Shown here one piece after another: positions 45,672 to 58,200 of a DNA stretch of 64,000 nucleotides. The stretch lies in NCBI GenBank assembly GCA_014898415.1, contig RCTD01000009.1, positions 558,001 to 622,000 of the forward strand. The letters are read 5' to 3'. The notes beneath the pieces were generated by a model. That model saw nothing but the letters and a program-made list of their open reading frames with translations. It searched no databases and had not been told where the DNA came from. The stretch's first letter is position 1. The number at the start of each line of letters is the position of its first letter. The DNA is from Stromatinia cepivora (lineage: Eukaryota; Ascomycota; Leotiomycetes; Helotiales; Sclerotiniaceae). Position numbers and translations under genes: made by a program.

Positions 45672-46417
45672 ACAAATGTCAATTCAATGATATGTTAACT
45701 TCTCTTGTGATTGATAATTCATGCAGTAAAAAAATGAAAAACGAGTATTTGGTTGGTTCCCCTTGAATGTGTGTGTTGGCACAAATAGTGTGTTTTGGTA
45801 AAGAATTTTAGAAGTTTTTTAATTTGTTCATTCTGTTAAGGTTAAGATCTTGAAGATATGATAGATTTGGCGGTTCCGTAATTGATGTTTTGATTGATAG
45901 GTGGAAAGATATGCATAAAAATTGTAATGCATATCATAAAATTGGATAAAGGTGCGGAATGCATTTGTCCATGGTCACACGTAGGTAGGTAATATCTTAT
46001 GCACAACCTTTATACAAGATCTGGTCCTTGCACAAAAAGGCACCATATGCACAAGGATTTCTTTCTACATGTACAATTGTTTATTTACCCCACCATTCTC
46101 ACCCATATTATATTCTGAACTATGACTGCCCATGTATCCAACAAAAATTAAAGTTTCATGGTATTCAATAGGATATACGAGGTAATATAATCAATTTCTC
46201 CGGATCCGAGAACGCATATACCTTCTTACCTTCTCTTCAGACATAAATTGAGATTAGTTTTCTCAAATTATTCTTCATTTGTGCAGTTTTTACATTCTTG
46301 AATTGTACTCGCAGTTGAACTCGGTCACACAAGAACGATTAAATTTCCAAATCTCATATTTGCTTTTTGAACAATTGAGTAGTTCCATTGATATATGATA
46401 ATTATACAAACTTCATA
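45672..46417. promoter_or_regulatory. Divergent promoter region of MDV1 and chorismate mutase
   Basis: This 0.75 kb lies between the two start codons. It contains CGGATCCG at 46201-46208. No gene is present. Confidence 0.6.
46201..46208. promoter_or_regulatory. CGGATCCG palindrome upstream of chorismate mutase
   Basis: This is the same 8-bp palindrome found in the NRPS-cluster promoters, here 210 bp upstream of the chorismate mutase ATG. Another copy lies inside the chorismate mutase coding region (47150-47157), where it is probably incidental. Confidence 0.4.
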
Positions 46418-47294
46418 ATGGACGCTGCAATCGATCTTTCCGATGTTTCCAAAGCTCTTGATCTAGCCAATATCCGTTTCCAACTCATGTATTTACCAGT
46501 TTCCACCCTCCTCCCCCTCATCCCTCTCTCCAAACCCCAGCTAACACCTCTCCAGTCGCCTCGAAGACACCATAACCTTCCATCTAATCGAACGAGTCCA
46601 ATTCCCCCTCAATCCCACAATCTATAATCCCGGCGCACTCCCCCTTCCCGACAGCTCCCTCAGTTTCCTCGACTGGCTTCTCCGCTCCCGCGAAACCCTC
46701 GATTCCCTCATCCGCCGTTTTCAATCCCCAGACGAATATCCCTTCTTCCCCGACGCTCTCAAAGAGCCCATCCTCCAACCTCTTCACTATCCCACCATCC
46801 TCCATCCTAATGACGTAAACGTCAATACTGAGATCAAGGACCATTACATCAAGACATTCCTCCCCAAAGCATGTCTCCAAACAGGACGTTCAGACCGCGG
46901 CGAAAGAGAGGAGAATTATGGATCAGCTGCTACATGTGATATCAACTGTTTACAAGCGTTATCCCGACGCATACATTTTGGGAAATTTGTCGCCGAGAGC
47001 AAGTTTCGAGCTGAAGAAGAAGCGTTTACGAAAATGATACAAGCGGGGGATCGCGAAGGATTAGGACGCGCAATCACGAATGAGAAGGTCGAGTTGCAGG
47101 TATTGGAGAGATTGAGATTGAAGGCTAGAACTTATGGGACGGATCCGAGTTTGAATAATGGGAAAGGAAATGGGGAAGAACCACAAGGCAAGATTAATGT
47201 GGAGGCGGTAGAGGGATTGTATAGGGATTTTGTGATTCCATTGACAAAGGTGGTGGAAGTGGAGTATTTGATGCAGAGGTTAGAGAAGGAGTAA
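46418..47294 (+). CDS. ARO7: Chorismate mutase
   Basis: The enzyme converts chorismate to prephenate, the committed step to phenylalanine and tyrosine, in the cytosol. Two exons (46418-46488 and 46556-47294) encode 269 aa. The 67-bp intron has an unusually C-rich body and the acceptor CTCCAG. The start [16 protein letters not shown] leads into [21 protein letters not shown], the N-terminal helix with the active-site Arg. [31 protein letters not shown] is the conserved core around the allosteric and active sites. The length matches yeast Aro7 (256 aa) apart from a linker rich in Asn and Gly. It is divergent from MDV1 and convergent with BCP1 (175 bp apart). A cluster-type CGGATCCG palindrome sits in the promoter. 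Confidence 0.95.
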
Positions 47295-47469
47295 AGTAGA
47301 AGAAAACTTCATAAAAAATGAATAAAATAGAAGTATACCCGGAAAGATTGCAAAATCGAAAAAGTAAAGTTTGGAGGGAAAGACAAAGTTAAAAGGAATA
47401 GATAAAACAATTCCAAGTCATGCATGATATCAGTATTGAATTTATTTCTTTCGTTTCTTCTAACACCTC

Positions 47470-48539
47470 TCAACTGGGCGCACCCAGATACTCCCCCAAA
47501 GCTTTAACACATTCCTCCCACTTAGCCTTCTCAATCAAAATCAGTTCTCCCACCGCTCTAATCCCCATTTCCTGGAAAGCCCTCTTACTATCCGCCATCC
47601 CCTCCCCCTCATCCTTCTTATAATCAAACTCCTCATACGCACAACTAAACCTCTTAAGCACCTCATCCTCAGGATGAAAATAAAACAACTCCCCCGACGC
47701 CCTCGCCTTCCCCTTACTCTTCTTACTCTTGGGCCCCTGCTCCTCCCTATCCAACCTCGATTCCACCTCTCGATATCCCTTCGACACAACCAAATAATAC
47801 GCAAAATCATAAGGTTCCTCATCTTCCACCGCCGCCTCCAACTCATCAACTAACATCCCATACATAGGCGGCGCCACCTCAGCCGGGACATTAATCAACC
47901 TCTCCGCCAACACCACACCCACATCCCCACCCAACTTCCCCCCTCCATTAACAACCCTTTGAATCAACGCACCCTCCTTCGCCTGACTAGCCAAATAACC
48001 CCGTAGCCCCTTAACCGCCTCCCCGACCTCCCTATTTCCCTTATCCCCCGAGCTCGTATTCCCCTGATGTAAATTCACCACCGTCATAAAAGCATACGCG
48101 TCCGTTGCCTCCCCATCAACCTTCACCGTACTACCAATCGTGCCCTGCTTGACAACTTCATCCGCCAAACCACTCAAATCCAATAATTGACTATCCACAT
48201 CGAACAATTGTCGAATGAGGCTCTTGACGCCGTGGAAATCGATTTCGCGGAAGTTGAACCATTCAAAGTCGACATTGAGGATATCTTCGCCCTGGTGATC
48301 GCATATTTATTAGTTTGGGTTTCTCTCATTCCTTGTTATAAATTCGGAGCTGAAAAAAAAAGAAGTAGGAAATGCATCGCGCAATTCCAATTCCCATCCT
48401 AAATTCCCTTTTCATCCTCCCCTCCAGCTCATCAGAAGAAAGCAAAACTCACATCACTCCCACTATCATTTTCCTCCCCTGCACTATGAATAGGCGCATC
48501 AGGAAGTTCTTCCGGATCGCGAACTCTCTTCTTAACCAT
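47470..48539 (-). CDS. BCP1: Bcp1/BCCIP family protein
   Basis: This is a nuclear protein of the BCCIP family. In yeast, Bcp1 is needed for nuclear export of Mss4 and acts as a chaperone for ribosomal protein Rpl23. Exon 1 (48453-48539) gives MVKKRVRDPEELPD and an acidic end. A 161-bp intron follows. Exon 2 (47470-48291) starts GEDILNVDFEWFNF and continues with FHGVKSLIRQLFD, the family's N-terminal core. The predicted length is 302 aa, close to yeast Bcp1 (283 aa). Further family features are PPMYGMLVDELEAA, a Lys-rich loop (KSKKSKGKARA) and FYFHPEDEVL. A second possible acceptor within the intron (TTTTTTCAG at about 48349) would bring stop codons, so I kept the later one. Codon use is very C-rich near the 3' end. 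Confidence 0.9.
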
Positions 48540-49357
48540 TTTTATATCGTATATGTGATTAATCCTCTGCAATGGCTTTTGTGAGTAAATCCGACTCTTA
48601 TAAGCGTCCTTGTTCTTGAACTTGAACTCGAAATATCGAATTTGATAATTGACCGCTTTGGCAGAATTATAAATTTTGGGGACACTAGTGGCGGGGCATG
48701 ATTCGGTTGATATCAGGAGACGATCTATTGGCAATTCACTAACATTCAATGGGGACTTTTATTCATAAAGCTTCTGTCATCTTGAACTTCTTTATTTTTG
48801 ATTTTTTTTATGAGCCTGAAAGCTCATGTAGATACTAGGTAATCATTCCCCTGTCTTGCTCCCTCCTATTCTCCTCTTTGAAAAGCCTGCTTCATCCTCA
48901 AGAAATGAATTTTCTTCAATAGCCATTATTATGCAAATCAAAAAAATGCCTCCAGCCTCCCAAGTTTTGTTTGCATCCTGCTAGCAGTATAAACGAATTT
49001 GGGTATATGTAAAAAGAAAAAAAATGGTAAACTGAGTAGTATCAATATAATCTAACAACGTTTCTCCATAATCAAGCAATAAAGCGATGATGCTATCATT
49101 ATAATTAAAGCTGAATCATGAGCACATAAGCTCAAGACTAGGAATTTGTGGTGCAATGCTGCAAGCAAAATCTAAAACGTAACGGGGCGTGAAATGTAAG
49201 TCAAATGTAAATAAGGTATAGCGTTGCGTGTAAAGGTTCGGATGATGGGTGTGTGAAAAGAATCTTATGGTCCGTAACGCCTGTGCCGAATGAAATAAGA
49301 TAGTCGTGAAGCCGTGAGATTATTAATGAAAGGGGAAAAATATGAAATTTGCCGTCA
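48540..49357. other. Intergenic region between BCP1 and the SH3 protein gene
   Basis: This 0.8 kb contains the BCP1 promoter and the 3' flank of the SH3 gene. No other feature was seen. Confidence 0.6.
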
Positions 49358-51314
49358 TCATGAAAGGCCTGGTGGACCACCGGAGTCTGTTGAACCATCA
49401 CCATCGATTGTCCTTCTCCAATGATCCGGAAGACAGACACAAACCAATGGAAAAGCTTTAATCTCGCCACTAACGTTTGGAGATTCATCTTTTCGTCCAG
49501 ATGTATTTGAGACACCACTGTCGCGTTGCATTTTACGCTTCTCGTCCCATTCATCCGCTCGCTCATTAATCATGACTCCAGTAGCCCATCCATCATCCCA
49601 AATCCCGACAACCTTGAGCATATCACCACGTTCCAACGAAAACTCATCTCCGGCGCGTGGTTGATAGGCCCATAACGTTGCAACTTTATCGCCAGGGTGA
49701 ATCTCGTCTTGAGAATAATAGTCCTTGAAGAATGGTAATTGCTCAGATTGATTGCTCGCCATGGCTTGTGGTGATGACATACTACCAGGAGTCTGAGGAT
49801 CGTCAAGTCCAAGAACCGAGCCACTGGAAAGAGACGCAGTTCGTCTATTTGGAGGTGGTCGTAAGATTCCACCTTGCATAGCTGAACTTGGACTGTCTCC
49901 AAATTCACTCGATGAAGATTGATGCTCATGTCGTCGTCCGGCGGCATAGCCGGCCGCACCCCCTAATACAGCGCCACCAACTGAAGCACCTCTGTCGTGT
50001 GGGGATGAAGAATGTGCAGAATGAGAATGTCCTTCAAGTGCCGACATTCGGGCAATTCGTCCTCCAGGAAGTACTTCGTATCCTTCGGGTGTGGTATTGG
50101 AACCTACAGGATTGTATGTCATTCCATTATTTCGAGGTGGTGTCGGTTGATTGAGAATACTTCCATGCTGACTTCCACGTCGTCTACGCAAGCACAACGC
50201 AATGAGAAAGATTAAGCCAATGAGTGCAGCCAAACCAATTAATGATCCAATGACGATGCCAGCAATGGCACCACCAGATAGTCCTTTCTTTGATGTAGAG
50301 CTGGCGACTCCCGTGGAAGATGCAGTTGGGGTCGATGTTCCGGATCCCGAGGCAGTACTTGTGGTGAAGTTTATGAATCCTGTAATTGTAGGTAATACTA
50401 CACCAGCACAACGACTCTCTGCTTTTGAATTATAACAGCATGTATCTGTACTATTTTGTCCACCCGTACCACAGTACTGACATAATCCAAACGTGCTATT
50501 TCCAAATCCACAATTATCCGGTTCATTGGTGGAGCCTTCAACACAAGACCCAGCTAATGAATCTGATGGTAATGCGCAATTTGTAAAATCGGCACGAATT
50601 TGAGAAACAGCATTATCCCCTGGATTCGAACAGAGTTGACCATCAGAGATTATTATCGATTCACTCTCTGCAAATTGGGCCTATTTCTACCTGTCAATTC
50701 CAAATTCATATTTTGACCTGATAGGATAGAAACTCACGCAAGAATCTGCACAAACTGGTGGTGCTTGGGTATCCGATAAACTACATGATGTTTTTGAATT
50801 CTGTATTATAGAATTGCATATAGCTGTGGTTGTGTATCTAGCGTAAAGGTTTGTTGTGTTTGTAAGATTTATATTTCCGCATCCGAGAAGTTGCTGGTAC
50901 CTGCATGATCGCGTTAGACAAATATCGGTATCGGCAACTTCAGAATAATATATATGCATACTTTAACTGCACATAGCTTGTGTGAACATATGCGCTTAAT
51001 TGAGTATCGAAAGTAGCGCGATCGGAAACATAGGATAGAAATGGGCTAAAAAGATATAGTTAGTATTGATCAACAAACATATGTTGGTAGGATGAAATCA
51101 AAACATACAAAAGTCCGGTCAGGCTTGTCTCAACTGAAGCAGAAGTAAATGCAGGACATTGTGTAGAGCCTGAAAGAGAAACGCAATCTGCAATTGCAAG
51201 AGGTGCAGTTGCGAGAATTGATAATAGAGTTGTCTTGGTATAAGATCCAGTCCACCGTTGCTTTCGTTTGCTTGTGCTGAGTTCTTTCCTGTCTTTCGAT
51301 ACCACTTTCGCCAT
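49358..51314 (-). CDS. Single-pass membrane protein with cytoplasmic SH3 domain
   Basis: This is a predicted plasma-membrane protein with an extracellular Cys-rich part, one membrane helix and a cytoplasmic SH3 domain. The exons on the minus strand are 51109-51314, 50962-51045, 50738-50900 and 49358-50680, giving 591 aa from the ATG at 51314. Earlier in-frame ATGs at 51446 and 51353 are alternatives. A signal sequence (TTLLSILATAPLAIADC) is followed by about 15 Cys in pairs (CCYNSKAESRC). A Ser/Thr stem and the helix GGAIAGIVIGSLIGLAALIG come next, with LRRRRG as stop-transfer. The SH3 core is ATLWAYQPRAGDEFSLERGD and GIWDDGWATGV. Related fungal proteins (Fus1-like) work in polarity or cell-wall signalling. 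The partner is unknown. Confidence 0.88.
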
Positions 51315-54163
51315 TGTTCGAGATGAAGATAATTTCAATGGTTCGTATGCCATGCTATTGCCACAATGCTTCTCATTGTTCGATGTCGAAGGGTAACTTG
51401 CGGTGAAGGTGGAATCGGAACTGTTTCCCAAGATTTTCTTGCTCATGTTTTCTTTTTGTAATCGTCCTTGCTCATCCACCAAATCCCAACTCTTCTTTGC
51501 GATTATGTCCTTCACTGTGTTCCCAGACCGTCTCTCTCAATAACCTCAGCTTAATAAACAAAAGTACCACCCAATATCCAAAGAGGTAGTTATTGATTTA
51601 AACAGAATTTGTAGAAAAGAAAAAAAAGAAGTTCTTCCAAAAACGAATTGAAAATTCAAACGAATGATTCTGTTATTTTGTAACGATTGAAGTTGGTAAT
51701 GAACAAAATGAGTGAGAAGATTGAAAAGTATTGGCTGCCCTAGAAGAAGAAGGACCAAAAGACGGTTCAAAGTCGAGCAGCCTCTTCTTTCCTTTAGTGA
51801 CCGCCTCTTGTGTTTTGAAGATTTGTGTACGCAGAATTAGGTTTTGGAATCTCTACCCAAGGAAAGAAAAGGCCTAGAGGGAAGAAGGCCCTGAAACTCA
51901 AGTACATGGAACGAAAGGAAAGTTTTGGCTTATTGGCGTGGCCGGAATGATGTCTAAAAAAGGTTCAAAGGTCTGCGCTCAAGCCAAAGTGGGAAAATGA
52001 TAAGATTCACTAGGTATGCACACAGTTACCCATGTAGATGACAGGGTGTATTTGCCTTAGCAGACAATATTTAAGATGAGGTGTAGCAAAACGGTAAAAT
52101 AGATATAATACCTTTTCAGTTAAGAGTAAAGATTCATTGGTTGAAAGATTCCGAAGAATTGGTTGGGGCTGTAACTTTTTGAGATTTATCTGGACTTGAC
52201 TCTGTACATACGGAGTATACCGTTTGTTATATAATAATCGATAGAAAGATGCGATGCGTGATGCTTGATGCGTGATGCGATGCAAGTCTGAATACTGTAT
52301 TTCTTTGAAAGCTTGCGTACCAAAGGCATTATAGTCGGTATCGGAAGGCTGAGATCATATGAGTTGTCATAAAGAAGGAATTCGGGAAGAAGATTTTCAA
52401 ATTGACATGATTGAACTGATAACTATAGAGAAAAAAGAAACATGAATTGCTAAAAGTTCATCGGATAAACACCACGTTTCATCCAATTGCGGTTTGGTTC
52501 CTTTCCTTCCCCACTAAAGCTCATCGCCAATACTGTACTTATCCCAACTTCGTTCATGGTCACGTTCTATGCTACACTGAATCATCTTTACTTGGGTAAC
52601 TTCTCGGAAGGACGTCTACCATGTCCTGATTGGTCTCAACAGTAAAAGAAATGCCTGTTATGTAAGCTTCCGCTTTTCAGAGCCGAAATATATGGCTAAT
52701 ACTCCATTTGGTTTAGATGAAGGGGCTGGGAAATGAGAAAGATGCAACTTTCCATGAAATTGCGGTTACGCTAGGGTACGAGGTTCGTTTTGAAGCAATG
52801 GTTACGTCTTCATAGTCTCTGAGGAAGTCAATGGTTTCATATTGTCTAATCAATTGGCTATAATATCGAATACCGAATTATGGTAATATCATCTGGTTGT
52901 TCTCACCCCATGGTACGGAGGTATTTGAGTACCGCTGGTGATTGAATATATGCTGATGAGTGTCACAATAACTTTTCTTTGGGGAAATTCATTTCGCTGC
53001 TTGAACTCCGCATGGAAACGATATACTGGTATGCGGGTTAGAGACAAAGAGTGAGGGTCATGTAAAACAAGATCAACCTTATCATATACTTCTTATCATC
53101 CTACCCATAGCAACGATCTTGGGATGAACGACTTGTGCAATATCGTTTATCAAGTGTATCCATTACGTGGCTGATTGTCCAGCACTTTGGGTTTGTGATG
53201 TGGCTTCTCATGCAAAACATCTTCTCCCCAGTACATCAGATAGTCGGTGCATTGATCTACATCACTTCGAAAATAGGAGTCGCCCTTGCTTGTATCTCCG
53301 CCGAGGTTTTCGATGTCGTCTTATGATAAAGTCTCATAATCCTTGATGGTTGTGTTGCTCGTTCTAGGTTTTCGGAAATGAAGTGCTGAGGACGTGCAGG
53401 GACAGAGAGTACTCCGTACATTGCCATTCGTCCGGAGTTATATTAATAAGCTTAAACTTAAGCTGGCCTTCCTCTTGTGATTTGTATCAATTGATCGCAG
53501 CTTGTGCGGTAACAGAATATTCACAAATAGGTTGTTCTCTCATCCTACTTCCTTCGAATCTGTGAGGCTTGGTGGCGTGACGCCCAAGTAGAAAAAAAAA
53601 GCAATAATATGTTAAGAACAAACTTATCAAGCTATCCCTATCCTTCATCATTTTGATGAATCTCGAACAGAAAAATACCATTATACCGGTGTCAACCTTC
53701 AAGAATAAAACATTTTTTCGAAGCTTCCTGCCCTACGATTGATCGACGATAGGAGGGGTAGAGAAAAAGCCAATCAATTTGATATCTGAATTATGTAAGT
53801 GGAGAGAAATATTCAATGCTTTTATAAACTTTACGATTTCTTAGAGTTGGCACGATGTCTTTCCTGATCTTTCTCAAGAAGAGCGGGTACCTTACATACT
53901 AAGTAAATGTCTAGTGACGTCTTTTCTATGATAGTTCCAAAAACATGATGTTTTGATAGCAAGGCAAGTTGGTGTTTGGAAAAGCTTTCATTATGACGTA
54001 TTGTCTGTTAGTCCATCAACTATTTTATAGTTGAAGTGTACACCTTCAGTAGCTTTTCATTTCTTACATTCTACAACTTCTAAAACAATCAATCTCATCA
54101 TACTCTCCTTTATCTACTTATCCTTCATCTCAATTTACATAAATTTCAAACAAATCAATCAAA
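51315..54163. other. 2.8-kb intergenic region
   Basis: No supportable gene is present. It contains a short GATGCGTGATGC-type simple repeat (about 52246-52283) and two copies of the TACTCCGTA/TACGGAGTA 9-mer (52209-52217, 53410-53418). The length between two housekeeping-type genes is unusual, but nothing else stands out. Confidence 0.55.
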
Positions 54164-54635
54164 ATGAGCTCAAACAACGAAGCTGGTGACAGATTCCACG
54201 AGGGAAAGGAGAACAGCCATCTTGCACTCGATTCCAGTAAGATTGATTCAACACTCGACTCGAGTCTCTTCAAGTATTATCTACTGATCACTTAAATAGA
54301 GGATGAGAGAACCATTGCAAACAAGTTGGCTCGTGAAGAGCAACGTGAGCATGAGCCTGAAGAGATGAGCAAGGAAGACAAAGCCGCCAAGAAAGATGCT
54401 ACCCTCCCAGTAAGTTATTGTCCTACCCACACCTATCAATGAACATCACTTCGCTCTATCTTGTTCTACATCAAAGCTTATTTGCGTAACTGAGTCTTCA
54501 TTTTCTTAGAAACTGTACTAATATTTCATTCTATAGGCTAAGATGCACGGCAACGAGCCCAGCAGAGGTGCCACAATCGACCAACAGCTGAGAGAAGAGG
54601 AAGAGGCTGAGTTGAAGAATAAGGGAAAGGCTTAA
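54164..54635 (+). CDS. Small hydrophilic conserved fungal protein
   Basis: This is a 93-aa highly charged protein in three exons: 54164-54236, 54300-54409 and 54537-54635, with standard splice sites. The sequence begins MSSNNEAGDRFHEGKENSH, has a Glu/Lys-rich middle (REEQREHEPEEMSKEDKAAKKD) and a distinctive conserved-looking block LPAKMHGNEPSRGA. It ends with a charged helix. There is no signal peptide or membrane segment. It resembles small fungal proteins with a PAKxHGNxPSRGA motif that I recall as widely conserved but unassigned, perhaps stress-related and disordered. The CT-rich leader and short introns suggest strong expression. The gene lies alone between long gaps. Confidence 0.75.
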
Positions 54636-55291
54636 ATGGACCACATGGATGTGTTGCAAGCAAGTAAATGAATACATACCCACCGGTATATTTCATGGGA
54701 TGATAAGTTGTATGAATAGGGCTCTATCGATGGAGTTAGGACATTATTTGGGGAGTCCACTGTACTTTATAAATGCCATTCCCGGCGATGAGACATGATA
54801 CGATAATCAATGACCTTTATCACTTCACCTATGCATTTCTATTCAATAGCGTAATTCAGTATGGTGTGATAGTAAAATTTCAGGCTGCAGTAGAGCATTT
54901 CTCGAACTATTATGATATGTTAGATTTCTCAGGGGTAGTGGTATTAAACTCACTTGAGATGTTGAATTTATTTTGGAGGATTTAATACTTTTGAAATACT
55001 CCATATTCAGTAGAGTTCGAGGCTAACAATTATTAGGTACCTATCTAGGTACAGTTTTCTCGCTTAGTAATCATACTCCCTCATGGACCCATCGTCAGAT
55101 CAATCATTGAAATCGACAACTACAAATATTTTGCACCAACTCCAACCATTTTACAAACATTTGATGGATATGATTCACTGTCATATTTAATAATATCTGC
55201 GCACTACAGCTCCCAGAAGCTTCAGTTACTTATTTACATAAAGCAAGCACATCCATGACTTCACACAGATGAACCTCAATTCCCTACAACC
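54636..55291. other. Intergenic region upstream of VPS15
   Basis: No gene is supported in this 0.66 kb; the open stretch 54773-54985 is AT-rich and featureless. It serves as the 3' flank of the small gene and the promoter of VPS15. Confidence 0.55.
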
Positions 55292-58200
55292 ATGGGTCAA
55301 GGTTTCTCCCTCACCACGCTCTCTGCGGGCTCTGCAGGTATTGATGTCCCAGAGCTTTCAGATTTGGTCTATGAGAAGTCCATGGGAACCGCCCGGTTTA
55401 TGAAAAGTATTCGCGCCCGTAGCCAAGATGGAGTTGTACTCGTCAAGGTTGTCGTCAAACCTTATGCCATGGATCTCAAGAAGTATAGGAAAAAGATAAT
55501 CCGTGAGCAACGCAAATGGGACCTGCTTGATAAGAATCTAACATATCTGCGCAGGAGAACGAAAAGCCCTAGCGGATGTCCCGAATGCGCTTGCCTATCA
55601 ACGAATCGCGGAGACCGAGACGAATGGTTATCTTGTCCGACAATACCTATATAGCTCCCTATACGATCGCATGAGTACAAGACCATTTTTAGAGGATATC
55701 GAGAAGAAATGGCTCGCGTTTCAACTGTTATGCGCCGTCCGCGACTGTCATGCTAGAGACGTATTTCATGGAGATATAAAGACGGAGAATGCATTGGTTA
55801 CTTCATGGAACTGGTTATATCTATCCGACTTCTCTTCCTCTTTCAAACCAACAACATTACCGGAAGATAATCCGGCAGATTTCTCCTACTATTTTGATAC
55901 TGCCGGACGAAGAACATGCTATCTAGCGCCAGAAAGGTTCTTGACTACAGGAGAAACGCCAGATCCTAGAGCACCAATTACCTGGGCTATGGATGTCTTC
56001 AGCGTCGGTTGTGTGATTGCCGAGCTTTTTACGGAGACCCCTATTTTCACATTGAGTCAACTATACCAATATCGCCGGGGAGAGTATGATCCGGTTGCCT
56101 CATTGCTCAATCGAATAACAGATAAAGATGTACGAGAAATGGTGTCGCATATGATACAACTGAGTCCGGAATCTAGATATTCAGCAGAAGAATATTTGCA
56201 ATTTTGGAGAAAGAAGGTCTTCCCAGATTACTTTTACAGCTTTCTACATCAATACATGGGATTAATCACGGACCCATCGTCGGGAAGAACTCCAATATCT
56301 GGGTCATCGGCCAACCTGGGCGAAGCTGACGAACGTATTGATCGTATCTATTACGACTTTGATAAGATTTCGTATTTCTTAGGCTATGGAAATGAGAAAC
56401 CAACACCAGCTACCAAGAGCCTGTCTACAGGAACAAGCTTACGGCCTATCCCTGTGCATCTCAACATACCAAATAATGAGCATGTTGCTTCTGCTCTTGG
56501 CAGGCGACCTGTAGACGATGGGACTTTAATTTTTCTAAATTTAGTTGTATCATCAATGCGAAATACTGCAAGAGCCACCGCAAAGATACGAGCTTGTGAT
56601 ATATTACTGGCCTTCGCTGAAAGATTGACTGATGAAGCGAAACTAGATCGGGTTCTTCCATATATCATGACTTTGCTCACGGATAAATCGGAGCTTGTGA
56701 AGGTCACAGCTATCCGTACAGTAACCCAGCTTTTGGCTCTTGTTACAGTGGTCTCAGCTATAAATGCACATGTTTTTCCAGAATACATCTTACCCCGGAT
56801 GCAAATATTCCTCTCAGGTTCACCAACAGAACCTGGCGCTTTGGTAAGAGCTACCTATGCAGCATGTCTAGGAAGCCTTGCGACTTCCGCCTCCAAGTTC
56901 CTCGATATGGTTGCAACTTTGAGATCTGATGGTTCACTTCCTACTTCAGACCCCGACGCCGACGATGCCATTAGTGGAGAAGCCCCATTCCAAGGCCTGT
57001 TTGATACAGCTCGAGCGGAGCTCATAGAGATCTTCGAAGCGCACACCAAAGCCTTGATAACAGACAATGACTCTTCTGTTAAGAGAGCTTTTCTGGGATC
57101 TGTGCCAGAGCTATGTATGTTCTTTGGTACAGCAGACTCGAATGATATTATCTTGAGTCACCTTAATACTTACTTAAATGATCGAAACTGGATTTTGAAG
57201 TGTGCTTTCTTCGAGACGATTGTGGGTGTTGCGACTTTCCTAGGCGGGACCAGTCTCGAAGAGTTCATACTGCCGTTAATGGTTCAAGCTTTGACGGATC
57301 CTGAAGAGTTTGTAGTGAGGAGTGTCCTGCACTCGTTTGCCGATATGGCGCAGCTAGGTTTGTTTCAACGATCAAAGATATGGGAAATGGTAGATGTTGT
57401 CAGCCGCTTCACAATGCATCCCAACATCTGGATAAGAGAAGCTGCAGTAAATTTCATTTCATCGGCAACTATTTTCTTGTCCAGTGCCGACAATCAATGC
57501 ATTATCTTACCGCTCATTCGACCATATCTCAAGACTGGAGTTAAGGATTACTCAGAATTAGCTTTGCTTGACGCACTCAAGAAACCACTATCGAGAGCAG
57601 TTCTTGATATGTCTGTTAATTGGGCTCTGAAAGTAGATAGAGGCATATTTTGGAAACCTGCCAATCAGTTACGAACGTTTTCTTCCAACTTGAGCAGTTT
57701 TGTACCGACTATCTCATCAAAAGAATCTGGTCATAACCCTTTACACAGAATACCAAAGAATGAAGAAGATGAACAATGGTTGGTCAAACTCCGAAATATA
57801 GGAATGAGCCACGACGATGAAGCAAAGTTACTTGCCTTGAGAGAATATATATGGCGTCTTGCACCTTCAAAAGCTAGAGAAGGCTCAGCACATCCATCCT
57901 ATCTAAATAACGTCATCAACCTTCGAAGCCTCAATATCACACCACAGACAGTAATGTTCGATGAACAAATTACAGCAGAACCACCACGCAAAATCAATAA
58001 CGGCTTAGAGGGCAATGGGGAACAGCACTCCATTACTGATGCTTTACTAGATGCTTCCATGACCATCGATGATCCCATCGCCAAGAGAAAACTCTCTGCG
58101 ATGAATAGACATAAATCGAAAGCCGGCCTACCAATTACGAGTAACGGATTGGAGCCACACTCTCCAACGTTATCACCAGCATTCCTATCCCCTTCGGATA

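Noticed and set aside
47150..47157. Fifth CGGATCCG copy as a regulatory site
   Set aside because: It lies inside the chorismate mutase coding region and is more likely incidental.
55503..55560. GC-AG intron in VPS15 suggested by the sequence GCAAATGG
   Set aside because: A normal GTGAGC donor 10 bp earlier with the same acceptor restores the expected protein in phase.
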